A program made the translations under genes and the position numbers. A DNA stretch of 64,000 bases from Manihot esculenta. Taxonomy: Eukaryota > Streptophyta > Magnoliopsida > Malpighiales > Euphorbiaceae. Of the stretch, positions 45,389-55,860 are shown one piece after another. Within the stretch, counting starts at the first letter, position 1; the number at the start of each line of letters is the position of its first letter. Below the pieces are notes generated by a model, which saw nothing but the letters and a program-made list of their open reading frames with translations, was not told the origin of the DNA and searched no databases. Location: the NCBI RefSeq assembly GCF_001659605.2, contig NC_035170.2:25400020-25464019 (forward strand). Direction: 5' to 3'.

Positions 45389-48300
45389 TGTAACGACCCC
45401 AAAACGGACCGTCACCGGCGCTAGGATTCAGGTCGGCTTAAGGCCGCCAGAACCCGTAGCAAGCCTGCTATACTCTCTGTGTACCTGTAAATCTTATACA
45501 TGATCATACATTTTCTGTGAGAATAAAAACTCTTTTCTCTGTATCAAGGCTTAACCTGTGCATGCACTGTCTCTGTACTCTGTACTCTGTACCCCTGACT
45601 AGAGCTTGCTCTAGATGGGTTATTTCATACCTGTTAAGCCTGGTTTTTCACATATTCTATAAAACATATACATATACAGATCATGTACATAAACCAAAGA
45701 TTTACAACACTAACATGACTAAGTCAAGCACAATTCTAACTTTAAATACAACTGATACATCTCTTTAATATTACATGTCCATTCTAAGCTATTACAAGTC
45801 TCTTCTCTCTTCCTGTACTCTTCTGGATTTCCCCTGTACACTGTACAATGAACCTGCAAGACTGGGGTTAAGGGAGTGGGATGAGCTCTATAGCCCAGTG
45901 AGTAGAACAGTAAAGTAATTCATTAAAACATGATATGATGGAATGCGTCATAACACAGACAATCCACATCAAGAGTAAACCTGTCACCACATAGCCTCAG
46001 TAACTCATACCAGGGCGTAGTCAAAGGCACCTGGATTTCCTGTCTCATATATGTATATGTGTATATAACACCTGTACTTACCATTGCCAGGGCGTAGTCA
46101 AAGGCTCCTGGACTTTACTATACCTGCCAGGGCGTAGTCAAAGGCTCCTGGTCTTAACTCAGAGACTATTGGATCATTCAGCATTCACCCACATTAACAA
46201 TATAGCTATGCAATGCAACATCTTGGTGAATTCTAATGCAATCAACCTATTGCATAATTATGATGCATGAAAGATGCTAAAAGCAGTTAATGTCTTAATT
46301 AAAACGAGTAATAAGTTTAGTTCCACTCACCTCTGGCTGTCTGGACTGACTCTGCAAGTTCAGTAACTCTGGAGCAGTACTCACTGCTGCTCTCTCTGGT
46401 TCCTCTGATCTGTGAAATCACAGAAAGACTGAAATGAGGGACCAAACTTACTTAAGAATAACTCTATTAAACTCCCCAAGAATCCCTTTAAACTCACTCT
46501 AAACTCATGCAAAGCATGCAAAAGAAAAGCTGGACAGAACACTTTCGGCAGCAGGTTCGGCGGCCGAAAGTCTTCTTCAGAGACGAAACTCAAGCACCTT
46601 CGGCGGCCGAATCTCAACCTTCGGCGGCCGAACCCTTTCGGGGGCAAGTTTCGGGGGCTGAAAGGCACTCCAGAGACGAAAGTCTCTAACCTTCGGGGCC
46701 GAACCTCAATCTTCGGTGGCCGAACCCCCCAAACAGAGCCAAACTTCAAAACTCTCAGGGGCAAGCTGTGGCAGCCAAAGCCACCATGCAAGGGGTTCGG
46801 CGGCCGAATGCTTCTTCGGCTGCCGAACCTGAGTTCTTCAAGAACTCAGCTTCGTCTGCCACCTTGCTCCTCCATCCTTTTCTCCTCTCTAAACATGCAT
46901 ATTTCAACTCCTCAACACACATATACTCAAGTATATGAACATATAGGTCTAAAACTACCTAACAACCCCAACAAACAAATCAAACATAACACATAATCAT
47001 GCTTACAAGCATAAATCATCAAAAATATCATTTATAACCTAAGCATGCATCTCTAACCAAACCTCCACAAAACTTCTATAAAACCTTAAAATAAGTTCAA
47101 GATCTTCACTTACCTCCTGTAAACAAGAAGATGAACGATCTGAACAAAGAAAATGGATCAACTCTTCTTCAAACTCATTAAACTCAAAAACTTAGCTTTT
47201 AATTTCAAAATCTTCAAATCCTTTGAAAACCAACACAAATTCTGCATGAGTAGCTAAAAACTTGCAGATAAGTCATAGAAGACGTGGCCAAGCTTCTGGC
47301 AACAAGTTGGTGATAACACCTGTCCAAAATGCTGACTAAGGAATGCACATTAGCTGACTGAGCAACTCAGCTTCGGCTGCCGAATCGCATGCAAAACCAT
47401 GCATCATTCGGGGGCCGAACTTGCACTTCGGAAGCCGAACCTTGGGCACTTTCGGCGGCCGAACTTACCTTCGGCGGCCGAACTTGGCTCATCTGCCTTG
47501 GTTCATTTCAACTCAAAACTTAGTTCTATTTAACTTAAAACATTAAAAAACATCATAACACTTAAGTCAAACATAAATCCTACCCTTTTATAGAATTCTG
47601 ACATCCCGGATTCCACCGGACGACAGGAATTCCGGTGCCAGATTCTAGCCGGGTATTACATTCTCCCCCCCTTAAGAACATTCGTCCTCGAATGTTCCTA
47701 AAACAAACAATAAATCATCAAAAATATCATTTATAACCTAAGCATGCATCTCTAACCAAACCTCCACAAAACTTCTATAAAACCTTAAAATAAGTTCAAG
47801 ATCTTCACTTACCTCCTGTAAACAAGAAGATGAACGATCTGAACAAAGAAAATGGATCAACTCTTCTTCAAACTCATTAAACTCAAAAACTTAGCTTTCA
47901 ATTTCAAAATCTTCAAATCCTTTGAAAACCAACACAAATTCTGCATGAGTAGCTAAAAACTTGCAGATAAGTCATAGAAGACGTGGCCAAGCTTCTGGCA
48001 ACAAGTTGGTGATAACACCTGTCCAAAATGCTGACTAAGGAATGCACATTAGCTGGCTGAGCAACTCAGCTTCGGCTGCCGAATCGCATGCAAAACCATG
48101 CAACATTCGGGGGCCGAACTTGCACTTCGGAAGTCGAACCTTGGGCACTTTCGGCGGCCGAACTTACCTTCGGCGGCCGAACTTGGCTCATCTGCCTTGG
48201 TTCATTTCAACTCAAAACTTAGTTCTATTTAACTTAAAACATTAAAACACATCATAACACTTAAGTCAAACATAAATCCTACCCTTTCATAACACTTAAG

Positions 48301-48394
48301 TCAAACATAAATCCTACCCTTTTATAGAATTCCGACACCTCGGATTCCACCGGACGACAGGAATTCCGGTGCCGGATTCTAGCCGGGTATTACA
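45389..48394 (-). mobile_element. Gypsy element H, internally deleted, within gag of E
   Basis: A full 3' LTR (45389-47660), 48 bp of internal DNA with the polypurine tract, then only the outer part of the 5' LTR (about 47709-48394). The perfect 5-bp duplication CCTGG (45384-45388 and 48395-48399) shows complete outer ends. It has the same architecture as element A: a deletion running from inside the 5' LTR to near the 3' end. No coding sequence remains. Confidence 0.92.
48253..48322. repeat. 35-bp tandem duplication in the partial 5' LTR of H
   Basis: Two adjacent copies beginning cataacacttaagtcaaac. The other LTR of H has one copy, so the duplication arose after insertion or during the replication that produced this copy. 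Confidence 0.85.
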
Positions 48395-48716
48395 CCTGGG
48401 CACTGAGGAAAGGCTGGATAACCAAACCCCGAGGCCTGAGCGCCTCCCTGAGACTCTCCCATACCTTCTTCAAATCTGCCTACACCCATGCTTTCATCTA
48501 CTGACTAATCCACCTCCATAGCCTCCCTCACTTCTTCTGACCTTCCTCCTCTAGCTATACCTCTTCTGCTCTCGTCTAAGGACCTTCTAGGGTCCATTGA
48601 CGTACCTTCCCTGCTTGATCTTTGAGACCTTGCCCTTGGCAATGCAGGAGGGCGAGCAGCTAATCTCTCACTATCTGGTAGGACTCCAGTCAATCGTGCG
48701 GATCGACGAGTTCCTC
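48395..48716 (-). pseudogene. Gag N-terminal region of element E
   Basis: Minus strand, starting [18 protein letters not shown], like the gag starts of F and J, and running through a charged Arg/Ser-rich region (REGTSMDPRRS). It stops at a TAG near 48503-48505 and is broken by H at 48394. Confidence 0.8.
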
Positions 48717-48905
48717 TCATCTTACCTCTGGAAACACAACACATAACATAGCATATCAGCATATAAACAACACATATCAATAATGCACATGCATACATCA
48801 TGGCATTTCATAACATCAAATAGACAGGACTCAACATCCTATCCTAGTGGACATAATTTTCCTTTGTGCTTGACCACCTCTAACCTCTATGAGCCCGACA
48901 CTCTC

Positions 48906-49013
48906 TATAGGTCCGATCCTGTGAACCTAGGGCTCTCCTTACCCTATAGGTCCGATCCTGTGAACCTAGGGCTCTCCTTACCCTATAGGTCCGATCCTGT
49001 GAACCTAGGGCTC
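48906..49013 (-). repeat. 39-bp triplicate repeat in the leader of E
   Basis: Three copies beginning at 48906, 48945 and 48984, each with tataggtccgatcctgtgaa and a following cctagggctc. The last copy abuts the primer-binding site. F has a single copy of this segment. Confidence 0.9.
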
Positions 49014-49021
49014 TAATACCA
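49009..49021 (-). promoter_or_regulatory. Primer-binding site of element E, mutated
   Basis: Reads ttggtattagag on the minus strand, the methionine-tRNA site with one C-to-T change relative to F. Confidence 0.75.
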
Positions 49022-49024
49022 ATC

Positions 49025-51041
49025 TGTAACGACCCAAAAATTGGACCGCCACCGGCGCTAGGATTCAGGTCAACTTAAGGTCGCCGAAACCTGTAGCAAG
49101 CCTGCTATACTTCCTATGTACCTGTAAATCCCATACATGATCATATATTTTTTTTGTGAAAATAAAAACTTTTCTCTAGATCAGGGCTTAACCTGTGCAT
49201 GCACTATCTCTGTACACAGACTCCCTTGCCAGAGTACTCATCAAAGCTCTAGCTGAGTCCACACAGTATATGTTAAACCTGGTCATCCATACTCATCAAT
49301 TGGACATATACATAAAACAGGCCATGTATACAAAAGAGATTTACAAAACAAACTAATTAAGTCAAGCACAATTCTACCTTTATATACAACGATTACATCT
49401 CTTTAACATTACATGTCCATACTAGACTATTACACAACTCTTTTTCTCTTCCTGTACCCTGCTAAACTTCCCCTGTACACTATTCCTGCAAAACTGGGGT
49501 TAAGGGAGTGGGGTGAGCTCTATAGCCCAATGAGTAGAACAATAAAACAGGTCATTAAAACATGATCTTATGGAATGCATCATATCACAGACAATCCACA
49601 TCAAGGGTAAACCTGTCACCAAATAGTCTCAGTATCCTTTCCGTGCCAGGGCGTAGAATGGGCACCTGATCTTCCTGTCATGTATATTTATACGTGTATA
49701 TAACACCTGTACTTACCATTGTGCCAGGGCGTAGACTGGGCACCTGGTCTTTCCTATACCTGCCAGGGCGTAGAATGGGCACCTGGTCTTTCCTCAGAGA
49801 CTAATTGGATCATTCAGCATCCACCCACATCAACAAATAAGTATGCAATGCAACATATTCGTGGATTCTAATGCAATCAACCTATTGCATAATCATGGTG
49901 CATGAAATATGCTAAAAGCATTCAATTTCTCAATTAAAAGAATTAAGTTTAGTTCCTCTCACCTCTGGCTATCTCTGAACTGACTCTGCAAACTCTAAAG
50001 CAGTACTCATTGCTGCTCACTTTGGTTCCTCTGGTCTGTGCCTACACAGATGGACTCAAATGAGGGACCAAACTAGCTCAAAAACAACTCTATAAAACTC
50101 CCCAAGAATCCCCTTAAACACCCTAAAACAATCATGCAAAGCATGCAAAGGAAGGCTGGACAGGGCACTTTCGGTGGCAGGTTTGGCAGCTGAAAGTCCT
50201 CTCCAGAGCCGAAACTCATGCACCTTCGGCGGCCGAATCTCTACTTTCGGCAGCCGAACCCTTTCGGGGGCAAGTTTCGGGGGCTGAAAGGCACTCCAGA
50301 GCCTAAAGTCCATAACCTTCGGCGGCACCTTCGGCGGCCGAAACTCCCCTCCAAAGCCGAAAGTCCAAACTCTCGGAGCTAGCTTAGGCAACCGAAGCCA
50401 CCTCCTCAGCACATTCGGCGGCCGATCCTTCCTTCGGCGGCCGATCCCTCCTTCGGCGGCCGAAGCTGGGTTCATCAAGAGGGCAGAACCTTGCTCTGCC
50501 TCACGCCAAAACACTCCAAACTCTCCCAAACTCAAATACCACAATTCCTCAACTTACATATACTCAAGTATATGCACAAAGGGGTCAAAAACTACCTAAA
50601 ACCCCAACAAACAACAAAGCATAACACATAAACATGCTTTTATCAACAAAACATCAAAAACTCACTCTTTACCCTATTCATGCAACTCTACCCACAAACT
50701 CCATAAAACTTCCATAAATCATAATAACAAGATCAGGATCTTCACTTACATCTTGAAATCAAGAAGATGAACGATCCTAACGTGAAGATATGGAGCAACT
50801 CTCCTTCAAACTCTCCAAACTTCAAAACTTGAGTTTATAGGTCAAAACCTTCAAAATAACATTAAAACCAATCAAACCTTTGCAAGATTTGATGAAAACA
50901 TAAAGCATACCTAAGGAAGACAAGGTCTCACCTCTAAAAGTGAAAGAAAAAGGCAATCCTTATCCTTTCAACCGACTAAGGGCCTTTTATAGGTGGCTGG
51001 CCAGACCACCTTCGGCGGCCTATCGTGAAACCGAAAGCTTT
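49025..51041 (-). repeat. 5' LTR of element E, truncated
   Basis: Very close to 27154-29347 along its length, stopping after gtgaaaccgaaagc, where TRIM-like sequence begins (tttccgatgtgggata). About 0.2 kb of the LTR is missing. Confidence 0.88.
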
Positions 51042-51232
51042 CCGATGTGGGATACTTTTAATCCACCTCATGGGGTTCCTTCCCCCCATAAGGCCTAAGC
51101 GTCCTCGCTCAGCACATCGTACTCATGAGACCCAGGCTCTGATACCAATTGTAACATCCTCTGGGCCCACACCAGTGAATATTGTCCGCTTTGGTAGCAC
51201 ACCGTACTCATGAGGCCCAGGCTCTGATACCA
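51042..51232 (-). mobile_element. TRIM-like fragment, minus orientation
   Basis: Contains tttccgatgtggg, a C-rich ccttccccccataagg stretch, ctctgataccaa (complement of a methionine-tRNA primer-binding site), then the terminal sequence from 51150 (tgtaacatcc to gctttgg) and a second ctctgatacca. No coding frame. Confidence 0.65.
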
Positions 51233-51265
51233 ATATTCACTGGTGTGGGCCCAGAGGATGTTACA
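51150..51265. repeat. Palindrome with 34-bp arms
   Basis: The terminal sequence at 51150-51183 is followed 48 bp later by its reverse complement at 51232-51265. It marks the point where the two TRIM-like pieces meet in opposite orientation. Confidence 0.85.
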
Positions 51266-51553
51266 ATTGGTATCAAAGCCTGGGCCTCATGAGTACGGTG
51301 TGCTGAGCGAGGACGCTCAGGCCTTATGGGGGGAAGGAACCCCATGCGGTGGATTAAAAAGTATTCCACATCGGAAAGAGGTAAGGAGGGGGGAAGCCTT
51401 ATAAGGGCAAGCCCCAAGAGACCCCAGTGGATGCGTTTTGGGAAGAAAGGGTAGTAAATCCCTTGACCCAGAAATAAAACCGTGAGGGGAAGGACGCTGG
51501 GCGTGAACCCAAAGTGGACAATATTCACTGGTGTGGGCCCAGAGGATGTTACA
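51232..51553 (+). mobile_element. TRIM-like element, plus orientation
   Basis: A partial 5' LTR end (51232-51265, ending gatgttaca) is followed two bases later by a primer-binding-like site tggtatcaaagcc (51268-51280). About 80 bp of internal sequence follows, then an LTR-like segment with a TATA-type cttataagggc (near 51400), ending at 51553 with the same terminal word. Small size, primer-binding site and no gene fit a terminal-repeat retrotransposon in miniature. The family name is not known to me. Confidence 0.65.
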
Positions 51554-51558
51554 GTGAG

Positions 51559-51949
51559 TCGCTAATCAGCAACTAAATTTTAGATGGTTGTTAATTATGG
51601 CGGAATAAAATGGTGGGAAATAAAAACGACGAATTTAGCGACCAAATAATATATGGTCGCTAAAATATTTTTCTTTTCATTCATACACAAGCACATTTTT
51701 TGTTTTAGATAAATAAAACAACGACCAAATAATTGGTCGCTAAATTACAATTTAATATTTTAAAATTTAATTTTAATTTAATTTTAATTTAATTTTAAAG
51801 AAATTAGTTTTTTATTTTCTTGAGAAAAACGATGTCATTTTATTTGAGCAAAACGAAACCCAACCTAAGTCAACATTATGTTCTTCCTTGCCATTCTTTT
51901 GTTGGAAAAAAAACAAGTTCTTCAGTTGTGGTTCACTGCCATCATCGAT
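51559..51949. other. Subterminal region of the inner CACTA element
   Basis: Starts with tcgctaatcagcaac and repeats of gtcgctaaa / ttagcgacc to about 51740, the interrupted continuation of the left CACTA end. AT-rich with no gene thereafter. Confidence 0.65.
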
Positions 51950-52310
51950 CTCTACGGTGGTTCGCATCTAGTCGTGTCATCATGTCGTAGAGCCGCGTAG
52001 CGAAGGTTGTTTGTGTCGCGTCATGCTATTGCGTCGTGTGGTTCGCATCCAGTCATGTTGTCGCCGATCTTTGCTATGGTTCATTACCATCACTCTTCTC
52101 TACTGTGGTTCACATCCAGTTGTGTCATCGCGTCATGTCGTCGTATAGCGCATGTTGTTTGCGTTGCATCCAGTCGTGTTGTCGTCAATCTCTGCTGCTG
52201 TGGTTCGCATCGAGTCGTGCCATCGCATCATGTTGTCGTGTAGCAAATGTTGTTTGTGTCACGTCGTGTGATTCACATCCAGTTGTGTTGTTGCCGATCT
52301 CTGCAGGTAA
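51950..52310 (+). repeat. Imperfect tandem GTCG-rich repeats
   Basis: Three diverged units of about 100-150 bp, each with ggttcgcatccagtcgtg-like text, a gtcatcgcgtcatg word and tgttgtttgcgtc. Open frames here only mirror the repeat. It sits between the CACTA end and the captured Rab fragment; its origin is unknown. Confidence 0.65.
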
Positions 52311-52650
52311 AGTTTGTGAACGTCCATTTTTGCAAATAAATAGTACATTATTGGAAATGCGAGGCATTTGGTGTAGTGGATTCCACAGAATCCAATTGGC
52401 CCAAAGATAGTAGAGATGACTATCTGCAGTAGCAAAAAGCAACTAGAAAACTATCAGTCAAAGCAAAGGAGTGAATTCATCTACCATTTTTGCTCAAAGT
52501 TCCTCCTGCCATGTCCCTGACTTTCTTTGTGAAAGTAGAAATATTTTTCTCTTTCACTTTTCTATGTGAAACTTATATAGTAGATGGCCGACACAATCTC
52601 TCATTCTGGCACTTTCTCTTTACATTGATAATTCCAAGTTAATTTGCAAT

Positions 52651-53365
52651 ATGACAAGGATTTGCAACAGGATCATACAAGCCAAGCTGGTGGGTATGTC
52701 TTTCCTTTATATTTTACCCCACCAAATGATTCTTTTTGCTTTTAATTGAGTGAAATAAATTCTTCACATGTTTAATTTCTAGTTTTCATGTGCTTTTAGG
52801 GGACATGGGAACTGGAAGAACCACTTTGGTCTTAAGATTCATCAGGGTTAGTTGTTCGATCACCATGTCCACATCCACCTCTTTTCTGTTCAAAGTGATC
52901 TGTTAAGCTTTCTTAATTAAGGACATTTTTGTATATATCTAGGAACCAACAATAGGAGCAGCCTTTTTCACACAGATATTATCATCAGCTGAAGCAACTG
53001 TTAAATTTGATATATGGGACACTTCCGAACAAGAAAGATATCATAACTTGGCTCCTATGTATTATAGTGGCTCAGTAGCAGCAATTGTTATGTATGATGT
53101 CTCAAGCATGGTAAGCATCTCTTTACTTTTTGTGGCTATGCTCAGCAATTTTCTCTGTCAATGAATTAAGCAATTTCATTGTCATATTGTGGGCAATCTT
53201 ATAAATAAATTGTTCTTGCAAGTTCTTCTTGACAAATCAACTTGATCTTGTCTATATTGAACTGCTGCTTCTTGTATAAAAAATATAGGCTATATTGTAT
53301 GTTGGCTTTTTCTGCAGGATACATTCATTAGAGTTAAAAATGGGTTCAAGAACTGCAAAGACAAG
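52651..53365 (+). pseudogene. Captured Rab5 (RABF2)-type GTPase fragment
   Basis: Four exon-like blocks separated by intron-like DNA match the first half of a plant Rab5 small GTPase, a regulator of endosomal traffic. Block 1 (from 52651) gives MTRICNRIIQAKL. Block 2 (about 52790-52846) gives VLLGDMGTGRTTLVLRF. Block 3 (52943-53110) gives [15 protein letters not shown], then [20 protein letters not shown]. Block 4 (53318-53365) gives DTFIRVKNGFKNC. The P-loop Lys is Arg (GTGRTT), the DxxG glycine is Glu (WDTSEQE), and the acceptor before block 2 reads ttttcat instead of ttttcag. The NKxD and C-terminal parts are absent. It is dead as a GTPase, but keeping introns shows that it was copied as genomic DNA, as CACTA elements do. 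Closest parent by eye is the RHA1/ARA7 group. Confidence 0.8.
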
Positions 53366-53736
53366 GTGAGCTCTTGTCATCTACGCCTTCTTGAATAGAA
53401 TCATTGCATGCTTTTTTTTTTTTTGTATTGATGATCTTAAAATGTATTTACAAATGCAATAAACCTTTATTTCCAGTGATATTTAATTGTTTCATATTCA
53501 CATTTCCAATTCCTATGGATCCATGATAGCAATCAGATCGTAATAGGTCTATGATACTGAAACATCTAATCAGAATGTAGCTTGTTTTAGTCCATGACTT
53601 CAACAACATCAAATAGATGAATATTCCTGATGCACAATATTGCCTGAGGTAAAGTTTGCAAACATTATTATTGTTGATTATTTTTATTTTTTTAATATAC
53701 TGATCTCCAATTGGTTAATTTTTTTTTTTTACAAAT

Positions 53737-54852
53737 ATGGCTAGGGGTAGGGGTAAAGAAGATGCATATAATATTGGTCGTGGTGCTCCAATAGGTAGAG
53801 ATCGAGGTCGAGGCCATAGTGCACCGGGCATGGAGGACTACTCATATGTAACCTCATCACATGTGACCAAAACCTTCTATTATGTACATACAAGGGAAAG
53901 AAATAAGTATACTAAGATTACTTATCTAATTTAATAGTTTTTGTTTTGGTTAATTATTTTAAAAAATTAACTATATTGATTATTTATAAATTATTTTCTC
54001 TTTGTTAGATTATTATGGTCTTATGTCATCTAAGAAGACATCCAGTGCCTACACAAAAATTTTTCAGAAGTACAATATCGAAGAGGGTTCTTCATAGAAA
54101 AATATCCCACAATTCACAAAGGATTTTCATCTGAAAGAGTTCGAGGTATGAAAAATATTATGCATTCTAACAAAGACTAAATATGTTATAATCTATATTG
54201 TGTTATATTGCATTAGCATTTAGATGATGATCCTTCAATCTAATTATTGTATGTAGACATTTTAAGTAATTGTTGTTATGTCATTAAATATTCATTTGAT
54301 ATTTGTTAAGAGATAGCCCTGCTACTTAAGACATCTACACTTGTATATTCTTACTTTAATATTCAAATTGATATATTATTTATAGGAAAATTATTTGAAG
54401 TTAAAAAAACAACATACAAGCCAGCATGTGGGATTAGATATGGAAGAAGGTGGAGGAATGTTAATGAGAATGAGTTATTCATTGAAGCAACAGGAGGGCA
54501 GTAAGAAAGTTGAGTTTATGGGTTAGTCAATGCTGCCTCTTCTGCCTTCTCCCAGATAGGATCAGGGGGGACATCAATAAATGTGTCATCATTCCAATCA
54601 CAAGAATGGAAGAAAGAAATAGAAGAGAAGTATAATAGTTCACATAAAATTGTGGAGGGCCAAAATCTCATGATAACTGAAATACGTGAAGAACTAAGGG
54701 CATTGAAAATGGGACAACATACTTCCACATTTGATGTCCATCTAGCCCTTGGGTTCCCTGATGATTCACAAACGATTAGGATGAGACCTACTTTTAGCCA
54801 GCTTCATATATTTTATGATATGAATGTGTTATATAATTATTTTACTTTTTAA
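53737..54852 (+). pseudogene. Transposase-associated fragments (En/Spm-like?)
   Basis: A short frame at 53737-53934 begins MARGRGKEDAYN with Arg/Gly-rich text. Downstream, near 54010-54150, comes SKKTSSAYTKIF, and near 54390-54500 a stretch with Lys/Gln and Glu-rich coding look. At 54583-54852 lies SSFQSQEWKKEIEEKY followed by a heptad-like IVEGQNLMITEIREEL, probably a coiled coil. The set resembles the accessory, coiled-coil-bearing protein of En/Spm-type elements broken by introns or decay, but no motif settles it. Position inside a CACTA element supports the guess. Confidence 0.4.
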
Positions 54853-55033
54853 TATTACTTAAATACTTAAACTTCCTAACACAGTTTCAAACGATTATAT
54901 ATTTTTAGTATTTATAATTTTTAATATTAGACTATATTAGTGTGTTTTGACATTTTAGATTGTAGAATTGTGGATTGAAATATATGTGTACATGTTATTA
55001 CAACAATTTTAGAAATATAATAGAAAAAATAGA

Positions 55034-55495
55034 CAAAATAACTTCATATGGAGCCATTAGCGACCAATAAGCTACAGTTTAGCGACTAATTTAGCAACCA
55101 AATGTCCATATCAACAATCAAATTTTTAATGGTAACTAAAATTTCATCCATTTTACTACTAATTAGCAACGACACAGTGACTAAAATAGCTATCAATTTG
55201 CAACCAAAGAGCGATCAAATTGCGCTCACCCGTCAACAATTCAGTTGCGATGAATTTAACGACCAACTTTTTTTATGTCAACTCTGTTTAGACACTTGAT
55301 TAGCGATCAATATTTGGTGACTAATTGGTCGCTAAATAGCAGCTATAATGCATTTGGTCTCTAAATAATTAGCGACAGGCCAAACACTAACGACTCTTTT
55401 ATGGTCGCCAATTGGTTGCTATTTATAAATAGCGACTAATTTTTGTGATTTAGCGACCAAAATTTTAGCCACTATTTCACAATTTTTTTTTAGTA
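55034..55495. repeat. Right subterminal repeats of the inner CACTA element
   Basis: Dense copies of tagcgac, gcgaccaa and gtcgctaa in both orientations up to the end at 55495, matching the words after 27020 and 51559. Transposase-binding arrays of this sort sit next to CACTA ends. Confidence 0.8.
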
Positions 55496-55860
55496 TATCA
55501 TTTTTTCTCTCATTCTCTTCCCCTTTTATTATTTTTTTAATTTTTCTCCATAATTTTCCTTTTAACTTTCTCCATTTTCATTTTCATTATTTTCTTTCCT
55601 TGTCATATTCTTTATTTTCTCTATAATTTTCATATATAATATTTTCTCTCACATTATTTTTCTTCTATCATTTTTTTATCTATATTTTTTCTATTATTTT
55701 TTTTCATTTATTCTCTTCTCTAATCATTTTTCCTTTTTTCTCATTTCTCTAATCATCTTTTTACTTCACTCTCATTCTTTCCTCTTTTCATAATTTTTAT
55801 TTTTCTATCATTTTTTTTCTTTTTCTCTTTTTTTTTCTTTTCTCTTATTTCCACTTTTTT
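55496..55860. repeat. Pyrimidine-rich tract, right part
   Basis: About 360 bp of almost pure C/T on the plus strand, continuous with 26860-27000 before the inner CACTA inserted. No coding content. Confidence 0.7.

Larger units (their letters stand above)
27154..51041 (-). mobile_element. Gypsy element E (minus), body replaced by F, G and H
   Basis: The 3' LTR (27154-29347) and truncated 5' LTR (49025-51041) are near-identical by eye and belong to one insertion. Surviving internal parts are the pol tail (29348-29734), the gag N-terminal region (about 45301-45388 continuing at 48395-48716) and the leader with the primer-binding site. Most of pol and the rest of gag are gone. F broke pol at 29734 and H broke gag at 45388. 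Confidence 0.8.
27109..51553. mobile_element. 24.4-kb composite insertion bounded by TRIM-like ends
   Basis: The 5-bp duplication GTGAG flanks it (27104-27108 and 51554-51558) inside the inner CACTA element. The left edge starts tgtaacatcctctgggccc and the right edge ends in its reverse complement, so the outermost terminal sequences are in opposite orientation. Inside lie the gypsy element E with F, G and H nested in it, and rearranged TRIM-like pieces at 51042-51553. The shared duplication suggests one original TRIM-like insertion that later took in the gypsy elements and was rearranged. Confidence 0.65.
27001..55495. mobile_element. Inner CACTA element carrying Rab5 fragments
   Basis: The left end is cattacaaaaaaatag; the right end, read on the other strand, is tactaaaaaaaaattg, both weathered forms of CACTA. 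A 3-bp duplication TAT flanks it (26998-27000 and 55496-55498), the size expected for CACTA. Subterminal copies of gtcgctaaattt / agcgaccaa crowd both ends (27025-27060, 51559-51670, 55040-55460). Without the composite inserted at 27109-51553 it would be about 4.0 kb. It carries Rab5-like exons and transposase-associated fragments but no visible full transposase, so it is probably non-autonomous. Confidence 0.8.

Noticed and set aside
51232..51553. Cassandra-type TRIM with a 5S rRNA promoter
   Set aside because: I could not find 5S-like internal control sequence in the LTR-like part, so only a general TRIM-like call is made.
52007..52410. Plus-strand frames of 78 and 124 residues in the GTCG-rich block
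   Set aside because: They overlap in different frames and mirror the underlying tandem repeat.
55496..55860. Possible promoter or regulatory CT-rich tract
   Set aside because: It is the interior of a decayed transposon with no adjacent gene.
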